Positions 18,864 through 27,900 of a stretch of DNA of 64,000 bases are shown piece by piece. Below the pieces are notes generated by a model. The model ran no database searches. It had not been told where the DNA came from and saw only the letters and a list, made by a program, of their open reading frames with translations. The stretch is from CBDFNC01 sp965249895 (GTDB lineage Bacteria; Pseudomonadota; Gammaproteobacteria; Enterobacterales; CBDFNC01). The stretch lies in assembly GCA_965249895.1 (NCBI GenBank), contig CBDFNC010000001.1, forward strand, positions 248,001 to 312,000, written 5' to 3'. The stretch's first letter is position 1. The number at the start of each line of letters is the position of its first letter. The position numbers and the translations under genes are program-made.

Positions 18864-19043
18864 TAGCTAGCATCCATCCTGAAACGTCGACATGGGGCGT
18901 ATTAGAGAGAATATACTCGAATGTCGTAGGAGGGGATGAAATCCGCGAAACCTTTGCTTACGCGGTTCGCCGAACAAGTTCGGCTCCCACAGAAACAAAG
19001 TCCAACCTGCCTATTCCTGTGTTTCAGGACGGACATTAGCTGG
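18864..19043. repeat. MITE-like element with 22-bp inverted ends
   Basis: The left end (18864-18885) carries AGCTAGCATCCATCCTGAAAC, and the right end (19021-19043), read in reverse complement, is AGCTAATGTCCGTCCTGAAAC, with four differences. A third copy of the end motif lies near 17249. Inside is a REP-like palindrome, GCCGAAC-AA-GTTCGGC (about 18969-18984). There is no coding capacity, which fits a small non-autonomous or REP/BIME-like element. Confidence 0.5.
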
Positions 19044-19197
19044 ATTCTGTATAGGACTGAATTGATTTAAGAGCGAGTAAGCTCGGCAAATCAATTAATG
19101 ATGAGCCATTGGATTCAGCTTATGTGTAGCTTTCAGGCAGGTCATATAACTAAATTTATAAGTAAAACAACAAATAGTGAAACCATTGGAGGTTAAT

Positions 19198-20109
19198 GTG
19201 AAGCCACAAGGCGCAGTATTATCAAATAAGAAACCCTTTGCTCAGTTTGTCACCCTAGTTGTTCATGAAGGTAAAGAGCAAGAAGTGTATGCTGCAATTC
19301 GGGATGTATTAAAAATTATTGGTGATATTGAAGAAAGTACTCCTCAGGCTCAAATAACCACAGCTTTGGGTTTTTCCCATGCGGTTTGGCCTCGTTTATT
19401 TAAGGAACAACGACCAAAAGAGCTTGTGTCTTTCACTGAAATGCAAGAGGCATCACGCCATTTTCCAGCGACCAAAGGGGATATATTACTGTTGTTGAAG
19501 TCTGTGCGAATAGACTTGAATTTTCAGATTGCTCGTTTAATTGCCGCCAGAATGGAAGGCATCGCTAGGGTTATCGAAGATATTCAAGGTTTTGATTACT
19601 TGGATGATAGAGATATGGTTGATTTCGTTGACGGAACTGAAAACCCGGAGGACGAAAAGCGCGCACAAGCGGTATTGGTAGCCGATGAGGACCCGCAATA
19701 TTCGGGCGGAGCTTACATCACCACACAGAGATATATCCACGACCTGCAAAAGTGGAACAAGCTTAAAACTCAGGCACAGGAAAAGATAATCGGCCGTACC
19801 AAAGCCGATGATATTGAGTTTTCCAACGACGATAAACCTGCTTATGCCCACGTTAATAAAGGCAAGGCCACAGATGAGCAGGGCAATGAAATCCCTATGT
19901 TCCGTCAGAATATGCCGTACGGAAACAGCATGGAAAATGGCACTTATTTTATCGGATTAGCCAAATCCCCCGAGGTGATCAATATCGCTTTACGAAAAAT
20001 GGTTTTTGCCGATGAAAATGGTTTTTATGATCGATTGCTCGACTATACCAAACCAGTCACAGGCGTGATTTATTTTGCCCCGTCAATAGACTGGTTAGCC
20101 AGCCTCTAA
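19198..20109 (+). CDS. DyP-type haem peroxidase (YfeX-like)
   Basis: The GTG at 19198 is preferred to the upstream GTG at 19177 because GGAGG lies five bases before it. The roughly 303-residue protein has the DyP signature DFVDGTENP (GxxDG type), a likely proximal His in YIHDLQKW, the substrate-side Arg in FRQNMPYGNS, and a C-terminal FIGLAKSPEVINIAL. DyP-type peroxidases reduce hydrogen peroxide at haem b; the YfeX group is cytoplasmic, and no signal peptide is visible. It extends the peroxide-defence theme of the neighbourhood. Confidence 0.92.
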   Translation: MKPQGAVLSNKKPFAQFVTLVVHEGKEQEVYAAIRDVLKIIGDIEESTPQAQITTALGFSHAVWPRLFKEQRPKELVSFTEMQEASRHFPATKGDILLLLKSVRIDLNFQIARLIAARMEGIARVIEDIQGFDYLDDRDMVDFVDGTENPEDEKRAQAVLVADEDPQYSGGAYITTQRYIHDLQKWNKLKTQAQEKIIGRTKADDIEFSNDDKPAYAHVNKGKATDEQGNEIPMFRQNMPYGNSMENGTYFIGLAKSPEVINIALRKMVFADENGFYDRLLDYTKPVTGVIYFAPSIDWLASL

Positions 20110-20116
20110 CGGCAGC

Positions 20117-20148
20117 CCGTATTGAAGAGTCCAGGCTCTTCAATACGG
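20117..20148. terminator. 13-bp perfect hairpin after the DyP gene
   Basis: CCGTATTGAAGAG (20117-20129) and its reverse complement (20136-20148) flank a 6-base loop just after the DyP stop. The T-tract is lacking on both strands, so it may serve as an mRNA end stabiliser or a bidirectional terminator between convergent units. Confidence 0.5.
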
Positions 20149-20801
20149 AACCGCAAAAACTTCAGGGAATGCTCTGAACAGAGCCTCCACTTTATTGATA
20201 TCCAGAACATTTCTGACATAACATGCCAGGTTCTCACTAAACTGTAGGGGAATCACTCTGAGGTATTTATACCGAAAAATGCTTGACCTTCTACGGTGTA
20301 ATGGGCGGTAAAGCCGCCGATAAAAACCTGAAAAATAAATAAGCCAACTACTGCGACTAAATATTTTCCCAGCGCCTTTTGTGAAGGAGTCAAAGAAAAA
20401 CTGGTTAGAGGGTCTTTGGCTGGGGCTTGTGGCTCATGCTCCTCTTCTTTACATAAAAATGCCTAGGCCCATACCAGCGCACCAATTCCGGAAATTAGAA
20501 GTACTATGCTGACGAGGGACCAGATAATGTTTTCTGAGGTAGGTATGTTATCGATCAGAGGTTCGTGAGACCAGTTGTTGGTATATGTTGAGACTCCATT
20601 ACTACGTTCGGTAGACGCAGACCAAGCGGTCCAAAAGAAAAACTCAGTGAGCCGGGCTCGCCTGGTATCGTCTGGCAATGTGACTTCTTTCATGGCGTAA
20701 CTGACCCGGGTTTTGTGTAACTCAGCAGCTCTGCCAAATAGGCGATCATAATACTCGGCGGTTTGTGTCATAGCACGAACCCGTTGTGCCGATAAAACTA
20801 G

Positions 20802-21636
20802 GGGGCGTTCTCAATTACCGTATATTGCTCAGTTCGAGGTAGAATCCCGGATTTCTATTTGGAATAATCGATGGCCCGTATAACCTTGCGTGATGACCAG
20901 TGGATGCGAATTGAGCATTTACTACCTGGAAAATCATCGGACTGTGGGGTCACTGCGAAGAATAACCGGCGCTTTCTGGAAGCGGTCCTCTGGATTGCCC
21001 GAACCGGTGCCCCTTGGCGGGACATGCCACTTGTGTTTGGTCACTGGCATCGAGTTTATGTTCGATATAGCCGCTGGTCAAAAAAAGGCCATTGGGAGGC
21101 CATATTTAACGCATTGTCTGAAGATAGAGACCTTGAATATGTGATGGTCGATGGCAGTATTACACGCGTTCATCAGCATGGCGCGCCAAAAAAGAAACGT
21201 CAGAAAGAAGAGTTCGTTGGTAAATCTCGCGGCGGATTAACTACGAAAATTCATGCTGCTGTTGATGCGCTGGGCAATCCAGTGAGATTTATCCTAACAG
21301 CAGGGCAAGCCTCAGAATATGGTCAAGCCAATGCGTTGATTAAAGACTTCAATATGGATTACGTACTGGCGGACAAAGGATATGATTCGGATCGTTTTAT
21401 AGAAGTCATCAAGGACTCAGGTGCTACGCCAGTCATTCCTCCAAGGCGCAATAGAACAGCACCTCGTGAGGTTGACAAGGAGCTTTACAAAGAGCGGAAC
21501 TTGGTGGAAAGGCTTTTCCAGAAGTTGAAGCAATTCAGAAGAATTGCCACACGGTATGAGCGATTGGGGCGTAACTACCAAGCCATGTTACATCTGGCGG
21601 CTTCATTGGTTTGGCTTGCATGATTGAGAACGCCCC
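20802..21636 (+). mobile_element. IS5-family insertion sequence in norB
   Basis: An element of about 835 bp is bounded by perfect 14-bp inverted repeats (GGGGCGTTCTCAAT at 20802-20815, its complement at 21623-21636). The flanking direct repeat is TAG or CTAG, ambiguous by one base. It carries a single intact transposase gene. It inserted into an already or subsequently decaying norB. Confidence 0.9.
20871..21623 (+). CDS. IS5-family transposase (IS427-like group)
   Basis: An intact 250-residue DDE transposase. The N-terminal part carries RFLEAVLWIARTGAPWRDMP, typical of the family; the catalytic residues are seen as D in MVDGS, D in LADKGYDSD, and E in ERNLVERLFQKLKQFRRIATRY. The gene is complete within the IS and its stop overlaps the right inverted repeat, as in many short IS5-type elements. 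It appears intact enough to be active. Confidence 0.93.
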   Translation: MARITLRDDQWMRIEHLLPGKSSDCGVTAKNNRRFLEAVLWIARTGAPWRDMPLVFGHWHRVYVRYSRWSKKGHWEAIFNALSEDRDLEYVMVDGSITRVHQHGAPKKKRQKEEFVGKSRGGLTTKIHAAVDALGNPVRFILTAGQASEYGQANALIKDFNMDYVLADKGYDSDRFIEVIKDSGATPVIPPRRNRTAPREVDKELYKERNLVERLFQKLKQFRRIATRYERLGRNYQAMLHLAASLVWLA

Positions 21637-22046
21637 TAGGGGGCGCCAGTCGTTGAATTATAAGTATTGGTACGGTAGGTTTGTTTAAGCTGGTATGCAG
21701 CGTATTCTGCTGTTCTCCAGTTAACTTTTCATAAGCAACGCCAAATTTATCCTGGGCGGTTAATTCCAGTCATATAATTAGTTCGCGATGTAACCAATCG
21801 GCACTCCAATCGGGCGCTTGATATGCACCGTGGCCCCAGATAGAACCCACTTGCATGCCGCCAATAGATTGCCAAGCAGTCTGACCATCCAATATGCTGT
21901 CTTTGGTCGTTAGTACTTGCCCATCATGGCTTAACAACCTCTCTGGAATAGGAGGTGCTACTCGGTAAAGTTCTTTGCCAAAATAAGCCAGTATGGTAAA
22001 AGTTATTGCCATTATGGTGAGTAAAGTCCACCAGTATTTATTTTAT

Positions 22047-22418
22047 TCACCCATAGCTCACCTCTTGGGTTTCCGCTTGTTGCTGCTGTTTAAGGAAGCT
22101 CAGAATGAATTTGAATACCAATAAATCTTCGTTGAGTAATTGCCAGCTACCGCAAGCGTCACTGGGCAATTTAAAGGCGTCGGTGATGAGAGTGATCCGC
22201 TCGATGGCTGAATTAATCTGATTACCTTCGAGCTCCGACTGCAGCTTAACTAGCTGGTGGGACAAGCCAAGCGGGACATTTTTATGGTCTGCATGAACCC
22301 GTTCGATGCGTTTTGTTAGATGCATTAATTGCTGCAGGGATTGATACACTTGTGCTATCACCGGGGGATCAGCGAAGGGGTGGGTTTGTTGGTTGACGGT
22401 CGACTCAATACTACTCAT
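22047..22418 (-). CDS. Small uncharacterised protein in front of norB
   Basis: The 123-residue protein is hydrophilic and mostly helical by appearance, with no signal peptide, metal motif or recognised domain. The ATG at 22418 has a GGAGT site six bases upstream. It lies directly behind NsrR-type operators and overlaps the norB start by 8 bp, so it was probably translated together with NorB and belongs to the nitric-oxide response. It is intact while its partner is broken. Its function is not known to me. Confidence 0.7.
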   Translation of the reverse strand: MSSIESTVNQQTHPFADPPVIAQVYQSLQQLMHLTKRIERVHADHKNVPLGLSHQLVKLQSELEGNQINSAIERITLITDAFKLPSDACGSWQLLNEDLLVFKFILSFLKQQQQAETQEVSYG

Positions 22419-22518
22419 AGATTACTCCAGAAGATTTTTTATAAGTCAAATTTTGATTTCTTAAAACTAATATCGGGTCAGCACATCTTTGGCTGCCCTG
22501 GCATTTCATACGCTTTAT

Positions 22519-22541
22519 AAGATGTATGTAATATGCATATT
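22519..22541. promoter_or_regulatory. NsrR-type operator, norB/nsrR divergent region
   Basis: AAGATGTATGTAATATGCATATT fits the known NsrR consensus of two AAGATGYAT-type half sites in inverted order, with a weaker right half. It is placed between the divergent norB-side gene and nsrR and is expected to mediate repression and autoregulation relieved by NO. Confidence 0.75.
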
Positions 22542-22546
22542 ATAAA

Positions 22547-22569
22547 AAGAGGTATACTAAATACATCTT
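22547..22569. promoter_or_regulatory. Second NsrR-like operator
   Basis: The right half AAATACATCTT is a perfect half site; the left half (AAGAGGTAT) is degenerate. It is centred 28 bp from the first site, on the nsrR side. Confidence 0.5.
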
Positions 22570-22658
22570 TATGGTGATGTCAACCATGCCACCACAAATC
22601 AGATCTTTGGTTATTGGCCGATTAGGCGAACCAGACAGTAAAAAGAGGCAAATCGATA

Positions 22659-23123
22659 GTGAACATTACTCGTTATACAGATTACTCAATACGAGTACTC
22701 ATATACCTGGCGCTCAAAGGTGAGGAGATGTCCACCATAGGGGAAATTGCCGACAGATATCAGATATCAAAAAACCACTTAATGAAAATAGTGCAACAAC
22801 TCAATAGCAAAGGTTATGTTGTGGCGACTCGTGGAAAAAACGGTGGGTTACGCTTAAAAAACAAGCCGAGTGATATCAATATTGGTGGGTTAGTACGTGA
22901 TATTGAACAGGATCTGAATCTGGTGGATTGCTTTGCAGACGGCAGCAACTGTGTGATCACACCCGGCTGTCAGCTTAAAAATATTTTTGCTGAAGCCCTG
23001 CTCGCGTTTTTCGCCAAATTGGATGAATATTACCTTTCCGACTTGGTCCAAGAGAGCCGAAAACCAGAACTGAAACAATTGTTATTTCTGACAGAATGTA
23101 AACCGGCGGCTGGATTCAAGTAA
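22659..23123 (+). CDS. nsrR: NsrR nitric-oxide-sensing Rrf2-family repressor
   Basis: A 154-residue Rrf2 protein. It has an N-terminal winged helix (MNITRYTDYSIRVLIYLAL, ISKNHLMKIVQQLNSKGYV, TRGKNGGLRL) and three cysteines that bind the Fe-S cluster, in CFADGSNCVITPGC (about 91-102). NsrR represses NO-detoxification genes and loses DNA binding when NO attacks the cluster. The start is GTG at 22659. It lies divergently from the norB unit and upstream of the alternative oxidase, and matching operators are present at both, so the regulon is readable from this window. Confidence 0.93.
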   Translation: MNITRYTDYSIRVLIYLALKGEEMSTIGEIADRYQISKNHLMKIVQQLNSKGYVVATRGKNGGLRLKNKPSDINIGGLVRDIEQDLNLVDCFADGSNCVITPGCQLKNIFAEALLAFFAKLDEYYLSDLVQESRKPELKQLLFLTECKPAAGFK

Positions 23124-23341
23124 AGAATATAACTAATCAAGTTGAATCTGTGGAGCGTTAAGTAGTCAGAGAAGGTCGTACTCTGTCAGAGTATGAAGGC
23201 GCACTCTTCATCGTACCTATGCTGTTATTCTCCCTACCACCTGGTTTTCAATGCGTGGTTATTCGTTTGTGGTATCAAGCATTTCCTAATGAAACCTTAA
23301 TATAATTTATTTCGTGAGAAATAGTTGAATCCAAAAATCAT

Positions 23342-23364
23342 AAGATGTATTTTGAATGCATCTT
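23342..23364. promoter_or_regulatory. NsrR operator in front of the alternative oxidase
   Basis: AAGATGTATTTTGAATGCATCTT is nearly a perfect inverted repeat and matches the NsrR consensus closely. It ends 23 bp before the ATG at 23388, in a position to block transcription or translation initiation. Confidence 0.85.
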
Positions 23365-23387
23365 ATAGAGATGTAAAGGATCAACCC

Positions 23388-24023
23388 ATGTCAGACTTTG
23401 AATTGAAGCACAAAGCCGCCTCCAAATTCTCTGAGCACGTTGCATATAAAATTACGCAGTGTCTCAAGTTTCTTTTAAATATCTTCTATGGAACAAGATA
23501 CGCGAAACGCGCCGTGATTTTGGAAACCATCGCCGCTGTACCAGGTATGGTGGCCGGCATGTTCAATCACCTAAAAGCCTTACGCAGGATGAAAGATGAT
23601 GAAGGGTGGATCCGTGAGCTACTGAGTGAGGCCGAGAACGAGAGGATGCATCTGATGATATTCCTCGATATTGCTAAGCCAAGCTGGGTTGAGCGAGCGT
23701 TAGTTCTAGTCGGCCAAGGTGTATTCATTGTGGTGTATAGCTTGATTTATGTGTTGTCTTCTAAGGTTGCACACCGTGTGGTTGGTTATTTCGAAGAAGA
23801 AGCCTGCAAGAGTTACACCGAATACCTTAGCAAAATCGATGATGGTGAAGTTGAAAACGTGGGAGCCCCACAAATTGCCATCGACTATTACCAGTTACCG
23901 CAAGATGCCATGTTGCGAGATGTGATTGTGAACATTCGTGATGACGAAGCTAAACACCGCGATCGCAACCATGCATTTGCCGATGCGTATGAAAGCCGTG
24001 AGTTACCAGCTCACCAGAATTGA
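23388..24023 (+). CDS. aox: Alternative oxidase (cyanide- and NO-insensitive quinol oxidase)
   Basis: The ATG at 23388 (MSDFELKHK) is preferred over an upstream in-frame start because AAGGA lies eight bases before it and the operator lies upstream. The roughly 211-residue membrane-bound di-iron protein shows the four ligand motifs: ILETIAAVPG, AENERMH, YFEEEA and RDDEAKHRD. AOX oxidises ubiquinol and reduces oxygen to water without pumping protons. In Vibrio fischeri aox is NsrR-controlled; the operator here indicates the same. With norB ruined, AOX may be the main surviving respiratory response to NO in this island. Confidence 0.95.
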   Translation: MSDFELKHKAASKFSEHVAYKITQCLKFLLNIFYGTRYAKRAVILETIAAVPGMVAGMFNHLKALRRMKDDEGWIRELLSEAENERMHLMIFLDIAKPSWVERALVLVGQGVFIVVYSLIYVLSSKVAHRVVGYFEEEACKSYTEYLSKIDDGEVENVGAPQIAIDYYQLPQDAMLRDVIVNIRDDEAKHRDRNHAFADAYESRELPAHQN

Positions 24024-24049
24024 TATTCGCTGACCAACACGTAAAGAAT

Positions 24050-24072
24050 CCCCAGCGACCCTATCGCTGGGG
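24050..24072. terminator. Hairpin between convergent aox and G3E GTPase genes
   Basis: CCCCAGCGA and TCGCTGGGG form a 9-bp perfect stem around a 5-base loop between two converging genes. There is no strong T-tract. Confidence 0.55.
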
Positions 24073-24135
24073 AGCCTTAAACAATATGTAAAAGTGGCAA
24101 GGGCACCCAAAATCTTGCAGAGCCTGTAAAAATAC

Positions 24136-25038
24136 TCAAACTTTATTGTCTTCCGCCAGCTGATTGATGAATTGCCCCCAATTATCTTGGTCGTTAATAG
24201 CCTCAAGGTAGTTCTCATTGCTGTTAACTCGCTGCCAGCTCAGGCTGGTTTCTGTTTTGTTAACGATAATAGCCCCCTGATTTGTTTGAACTATACCTTT
24301 GAGCCTGATTACGGAGATGGGACCCAGAATATCCAGCAGAGAGTCAAAGTCGACCACCTGTGTCAGCTGCCAGCTCTTGCTGTAAAAGCCGGTTTCATCT
24401 TTGCTATGGTGGTGGTGATGGCTGTGGGGGAACGTTGCGTTGAGGTGTGGGTTTTTATCCAAAGTCAGGAACTGCTGGTCTATTTTTCCCATGCTGGTTT
24501 GTGTGATCAGCTTACCACTGGTTTGGCCCAATTTTTTAAATGCCGTTAGCCCTTGTTCACTGGCGATATCCAGCTGATTGGCAATCAGGATCTCCGACAT
24601 CTGGATTTGATCATGAAAGTTGGCATTGCTGGTGTATTTTTCATTAAGTAAATGCTGCGGATTGATCAGGCAGATACTGGCTTTTAGCTCCAAGACATCC
24701 CGATAAATATCGCTTTGTAGCAAATCAAGCAGCTTCTTTGGGTGGCCCAGCCCGGTGGGCTCTATCAGTAGTCGGTCTGGTCTGGTTTCGCGGATGAGTT
24801 TGGTTAAAGTGACCTGAGTCGGAACTCCGGCAACACAGCACATACAACCTCCCGGCACTTGCCGAACTGTTGCGCCATGATGGCTAAGCAGCTCTCCATC
24901 TAGTCCTATTTCACCAAATTCGTTCACCAGTACAGCCCAGAATTCACCGGGAGGTTTTTGTTTTAACAAATGTAGAATGGCAGTGGTCTTGCCGACGCCG
25001 AGAAAACCAGTGATTAAGTTGGTAGGGATACGGTTCAT
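24136..25038 (-). CDS. G3E-family GTPase (CobW/YjiA/metallochaperone type)
   Basis: The 300-residue protein begins with the Walker A GFLGVGKTT (about 11-19), followed by NEFGEIGLDG, the GGCMCC metal-binding CxCC motif (about 64-69), the Walker B-like region LLIEPTGLGHP and NQLD as guanine specificity loop. A His cluster HSHHHHH lies near 205-211, before the C-terminal CobW_C-like domain. Members insert or deliver metals such as zinc, cobalt or nickel. The His stretch suggests zinc handling, but there is no metal-related neighbour to name the client. No Zur-type operator was identified. Confidence 0.9.
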   Translation of the reverse strand: MNRIPTNLITGFLGVGKTTAILHLLKQKPPGEFWAVLVNEFGEIGLDGELLSHHGATVRQVPGGCMCCVAGVPTQVTLTKLIRETRPDRLLIEPTGLGHPKKLLDLLQSDIYRDVLELKASICLINPQHLLNEKYTSNANFHDQIQMSEILIANQLDIASEQGLTAFKKLGQTSGKLITQTSMGKIDQQFLTLDKNPHLNATFPHSHHHHHSKDETGFYSKSWQLTQVVDFDSLLDILGPISVIRLKGIVQTNQGAIIVNKTETSLSWQRVNSNENYLEAINDQDNWGQFINQLAEDNKV

Positions 25039-25498
25039 GGAACTTATAGGTTGGTAGCTTTTAATTATGCTCCCACAGAATGGCTGCTACTGCCAGGGGA
25101 AAAAATGGGCGAGTATAATACTCGCCAGCCAACTGGGATGGCTTGAATATAATAACCAAACTAGATTATTGCTTATTTCAATGTTCATCAAATAAAACTC
25201 ATTGAGTTTCACCGTTTACCAGGTCTGTTTACTAGCCATAAAAACTAAAAAAAACAGCTCTTTGGCGAGTTAGCGTGGAATGAGATAAATCAGTGGGTAT
25301 TAACTCTAGTGAGTTAAGGTTACGGGAATATTTATACTTTTTTTTTAAATTTCAACGATAGGCTGTAATTTCAGCTGAAAGTAGTTTTCATCTGTTTACC
25401 TTTATTTACTATCGACAAAGTGGTTAGAGCGCTTCCATTGCTCATTTAATATATCTCTGCAACGCTATCGAACAGATGAATAGAAATGTTATTAGAAT
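25039..25498. other. Intergenic region, nothing recognised
   Basis: About 460 bp of AT-rich DNA upstream of the GTPase gene. No ORF, RNA or clear hairpin was seen. Confidence 0.5.
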
Positions 25499-26263
25499 CT
25501 AATCGACTTCTCCAAAATATTTGACCAACATTTTATCGAAAAAACCAGATTCTTTTACCTCTGTTAATGCGGCGAGCCATTCGGCAGCGCTCACCTGACC
25601 TGACTGCAGGCTTGTAGCTACCCAGAGAGGCAGTGTTTGTAACTTGGCGCCAAACTGAAGCTTTCCCTGAAAGCCGCCTTTTTTCCAACCCAGGATGGCC
25701 TCTGGCTTGGCTGTATAAATGGCTGTAACTTTATCTTTGGCAAGCCAGGCGTAAAGCTCATTACCTGGGAGTGCAATGTAGGGGACATTCATCATCTTTA
25801 AATATTCCTCTTGCGGGGTTCCGCGTATGACGCCAATGCCCCTTACTCGTCGAGCTTGCTCTATTGTATGTAGTACCGGATTGCCACTTTCGCTGATAAA
25901 CATTACCGGAACCTCAAATATTTTACACAGCCACTGGTAATTGCTTTCGCGGCTGCTGCTCCTTGTAAGCGGGAAAATTACTGCATTTGCTTGGTTTATG
26001 GTTAGGTATTGTGCTCTTTTCCAAGGCAGGAACTTTATTTTAGGTGAGATACCCATGTGTTTTGTCATTTCCATGACTACTTCCATAAGGAAACCAGGAG
26101 ACAGACTATTGCTAGAAGTGTAGATGGGTTCATCTTCTAAATAGAACACTATATCTCTAGAGGAGGGCGTGATTTCCGTATAGCCAGTCAGCACAAGGGA
26201 AGCGGCTAGAATGATGTAGCGTGAATACCGGTGAGAAATGTCCAAGTTTAATGGTGAAATCAA
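25499..26263 (-). CDS. Solute-binding-protein-like periplasmic protein (SBP_bac_3 fold)
   Basis: A TTG start at 26263 is supported by AGGAGG four bases upstream. The 254-residue protein has a hydrophobic export segment (about 15-28: YIILAASLVLTGY) and an SBP_bac_3-like mature part: FYLEDEPIYT, a PWKRAQYL block, VIFPLTRSSSRESNYQWL, and GVIRGTPQEEYL. Many gammaproteobacterial proteins of this type stand alone without ABC-transporter genes, as here, and their ligand is unknown; a sensory or amino-acid-binding role is possible. Confidence 0.72.
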   Translation of the reverse strand: MISPLNLDISHRYSRYIILAASLVLTGYTEITPSSRDIVFYLEDEPIYTSSNSLSPGFLMEVVMEMTKHMGISPKIKFLPWKRAQYLTINQANAVIFPLTRSSSRESNYQWLCKIFEVPVMFISESGNPVLHTIEQARRVRGIGVIRGTPQEEYLKMMNVPYIALPGNELYAWLAKDKVTAIYTAKPEAILGWKKGGFQGKLQFGAKLQTLPLWVATSLQSGQVSAAEWLAALTEVKESGFFDKMLVKYFGEVD

Positions 26264-26518
26264 GGTTCCTCCTGGCTATAGCCTGAAACTAGTTAGTGGT
26301 AAATACACCCTTAGTATCTAGTAAATAATAGCATTGAGAGTTTTAAGGGATTGGCAGGTTTTCTTTCGCTTAGTGTTTAAGTCTTTGCTATAGCGCTCAG
26401 CAGCGGTAACGCCCCTTAATCGGGAAAACTAAAATTTTTATCCCTTTCTTTTTGCACGGTTTCACAGTAAAAGAGGTAAAATAGTGTTCAATAACCAGAT
26501 TGAAGGATTTGCTTGGCT

Positions 26519-27772
26519 ATGAATGTTCAAGAATACATGACGCGTTTAGGGAAAGACGCAAGAGAAGCGTCTCGTGCACTCGTTGCTGCTAGTACAGGTG
26601 TGAAAAATGAAGCCTTACTGGCCATCGCTCATGAGTTAGATGCAACTCGCGAGGCTCTGACACAGGCCAATGCAAAAGATCTGGAAAATGGACGTAATAA
26701 AGGTTTAGACCCGGCCATGCTGGATCGCCTGGAACTAACCCCGGCAAGAATCGATGGCATGATAGAAGGGTTACGCCAGGTCGCAGCACTGCCAGACCCG
26801 TGCGGTGAAATCACTGACTTGAAATATATGCCTTCTGGTATCCAGGTGGGGAAAATGCGAGTGCCTTTAGGGGTTATCGGCATTATTTATGAGTCACGCC
26901 CGAATGTGACAGTGGATGCTGCCAGCTTATGCCTAAAGTCAGGCAATGCTACGATCTTGCGTGGTGGAAGTGAGGCGATTCATTCCAATCAAGCTGTGGC
27001 GAAATGCATTCAGGTAGGGCTGGACAAGGTTGGCCTGCCTACCACAGCGGTACAAGTTGTGGAAACAACTGACAGGGCTGCAGTTGGCGAGCTGATCACT
27101 ATGCCTGAATATGTTGATGTTATTGTCCCTCGCGGTGGTAAAAGCCTGATTGAGCGTATTTCTAAAGACGCCAAGGTAGCAGTGATTAAACACCTGGACG
27201 GTATTTGTCATGTTTATATCGACGACCAGGCTGATTTGGAAAAAGCGTTTGATATCGCTTTAAATTCTAAAACACACAGATACGGTGTGTGTAATGCCAT
27301 GGAAACTCTGCTGGTCGCCGAGTCTGTTGCGGGTGATATTTTGCCTAAACTGGCTAAAGCCTATGAAACCAAAGGCGTGGAATTACGTGGTTGTGAAAAG
27401 ACCCGCGATATTATCAGTGCCAAGGTTGCTACCGAAGAGGATTGGCACACCGAGTATCTGGCACCAGTTTTGTCGATTAAAGTGGTGGCGGGTATGGATG
27501 AGGCTATCAGCCATATCAATACTTATAGCTCGGCGCATTCTGAGTCCATCGTGACCCAGGATTACTCCAAAGGCCGTCAGTTCCTCACTCAGGTGGAGTC
27601 CAGCTCTGTGTTGATCAATGCTTCCACCCGCTTTGCGGACGGGTTTGAATATGGTTTAGGTGCAGAAATAGGTATCTCTACCGATAAAATTCATGCCCGT
27701 GGTCCCGTGGGTTTGGAAGGCTTGACATCTCAGAAATGGATCGTTCTGGGCGATGGTCATATCCGTCAATAA
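26519..27772 (+). CDS. proA: Gamma-glutamyl phosphate reductase
   Basis: The second enzyme of proline synthesis, reducing gamma-glutamyl phosphate to glutamate semialdehyde with NADPH. The aldehyde-dehydrogenase-fold protein (about 417 residues) has PLGVIGIIYESRPNVT, GNATILRGGSEA, VIVPRGGKSLIE and the catalytic-Cys region THRYGVCNAMETLL. The ATG at 26519 gives the usual MNVQEYM start; TTG 26513 is closer to the AGGA site and is possible. proB is not adjacent, unlike the usual proBA pair, and a terminator follows, so proA is transcribed alone. Confidence 0.96.
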   Translation: MNVQEYMTRLGKDAREASRALVAASTGVKNEALLAIAHELDATREALTQANAKDLENGRNKGLDPAMLDRLELTPARIDGMIEGLRQVAALPDPCGEITDLKYMPSGIQVGKMRVPLGVIGIIYESRPNVTVDAASLCLKSGNATILRGGSEAIHSNQAVAKCIQVGLDKVGLPTTAVQVVETTDRAAVGELITMPEYVDVIVPRGGKSLIERISKDAKVAVIKHLDGICHVYIDDQADLEKAFDIALNSKTHRYGVCNAMETLLVAESVAGDILPKLAKAYETKGVELRGCEKTRDIISAKVATEEDWHTEYLAPVLSIKVVAGMDEAISHINTYSSAHSESIVTQDYSKGRQFLTQVESSSVLINASTRFADGFEYGLGAEIGISTDKIHARGPVGLEGLTSQKWIVLGDGHIRQ

Positions 27773-27782
27773 AATTGTTCAG

Positions 27783-27806
27783 AAAAGGGGCTTAGCCCCT
27801 TTTTTT
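27783..27806 (+). terminator. Intrinsic terminator of proA
   Basis: AAAGGGGC-TTA-GCCCCTTT followed by further Ts, 10 bp after the proA stop. Confidence 0.9.
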
Positions 27807-27900
27807 CCTTTCGACCCCTCATAGTTTTAAACCTCACATTTCTAATTTGTTCACCAGCTTATAAACTCAAATGTATAAAAATCATGCAAAGGTGAGTTAG

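Larger units (their letters stand above)
20180..22054 (-). pseudogene. norB: Degenerate quinol-type nitric oxide reductase, interrupted by an IS
   Basis: The minus strand reads as NorB from ATG 22054: NKYWWTLL, FTILAYFGKELYRVAPPIPE, GQTAWQSIGGMQVGSIWGHG, then after the IS YYDRLFGRAAELHKTR, FFFWTAWSAST, NNWSHEPLID, HYTVEGQAFFGI and YSLVRTWH. Lesions seen are TAA at codon 4, TGA in place of Trp near 21775, a one-base frameshift near 21690, the IS insertion at about 20800, TAG after GALVWA, a further TGA before FPYSLVRTWH, and loss of the C-terminal two thirds including the catalytic core. The start overlaps the upstream 123-residue gene by 8 bp, so they were once an operon. It cannot be functional. 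Confidence 0.92.
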
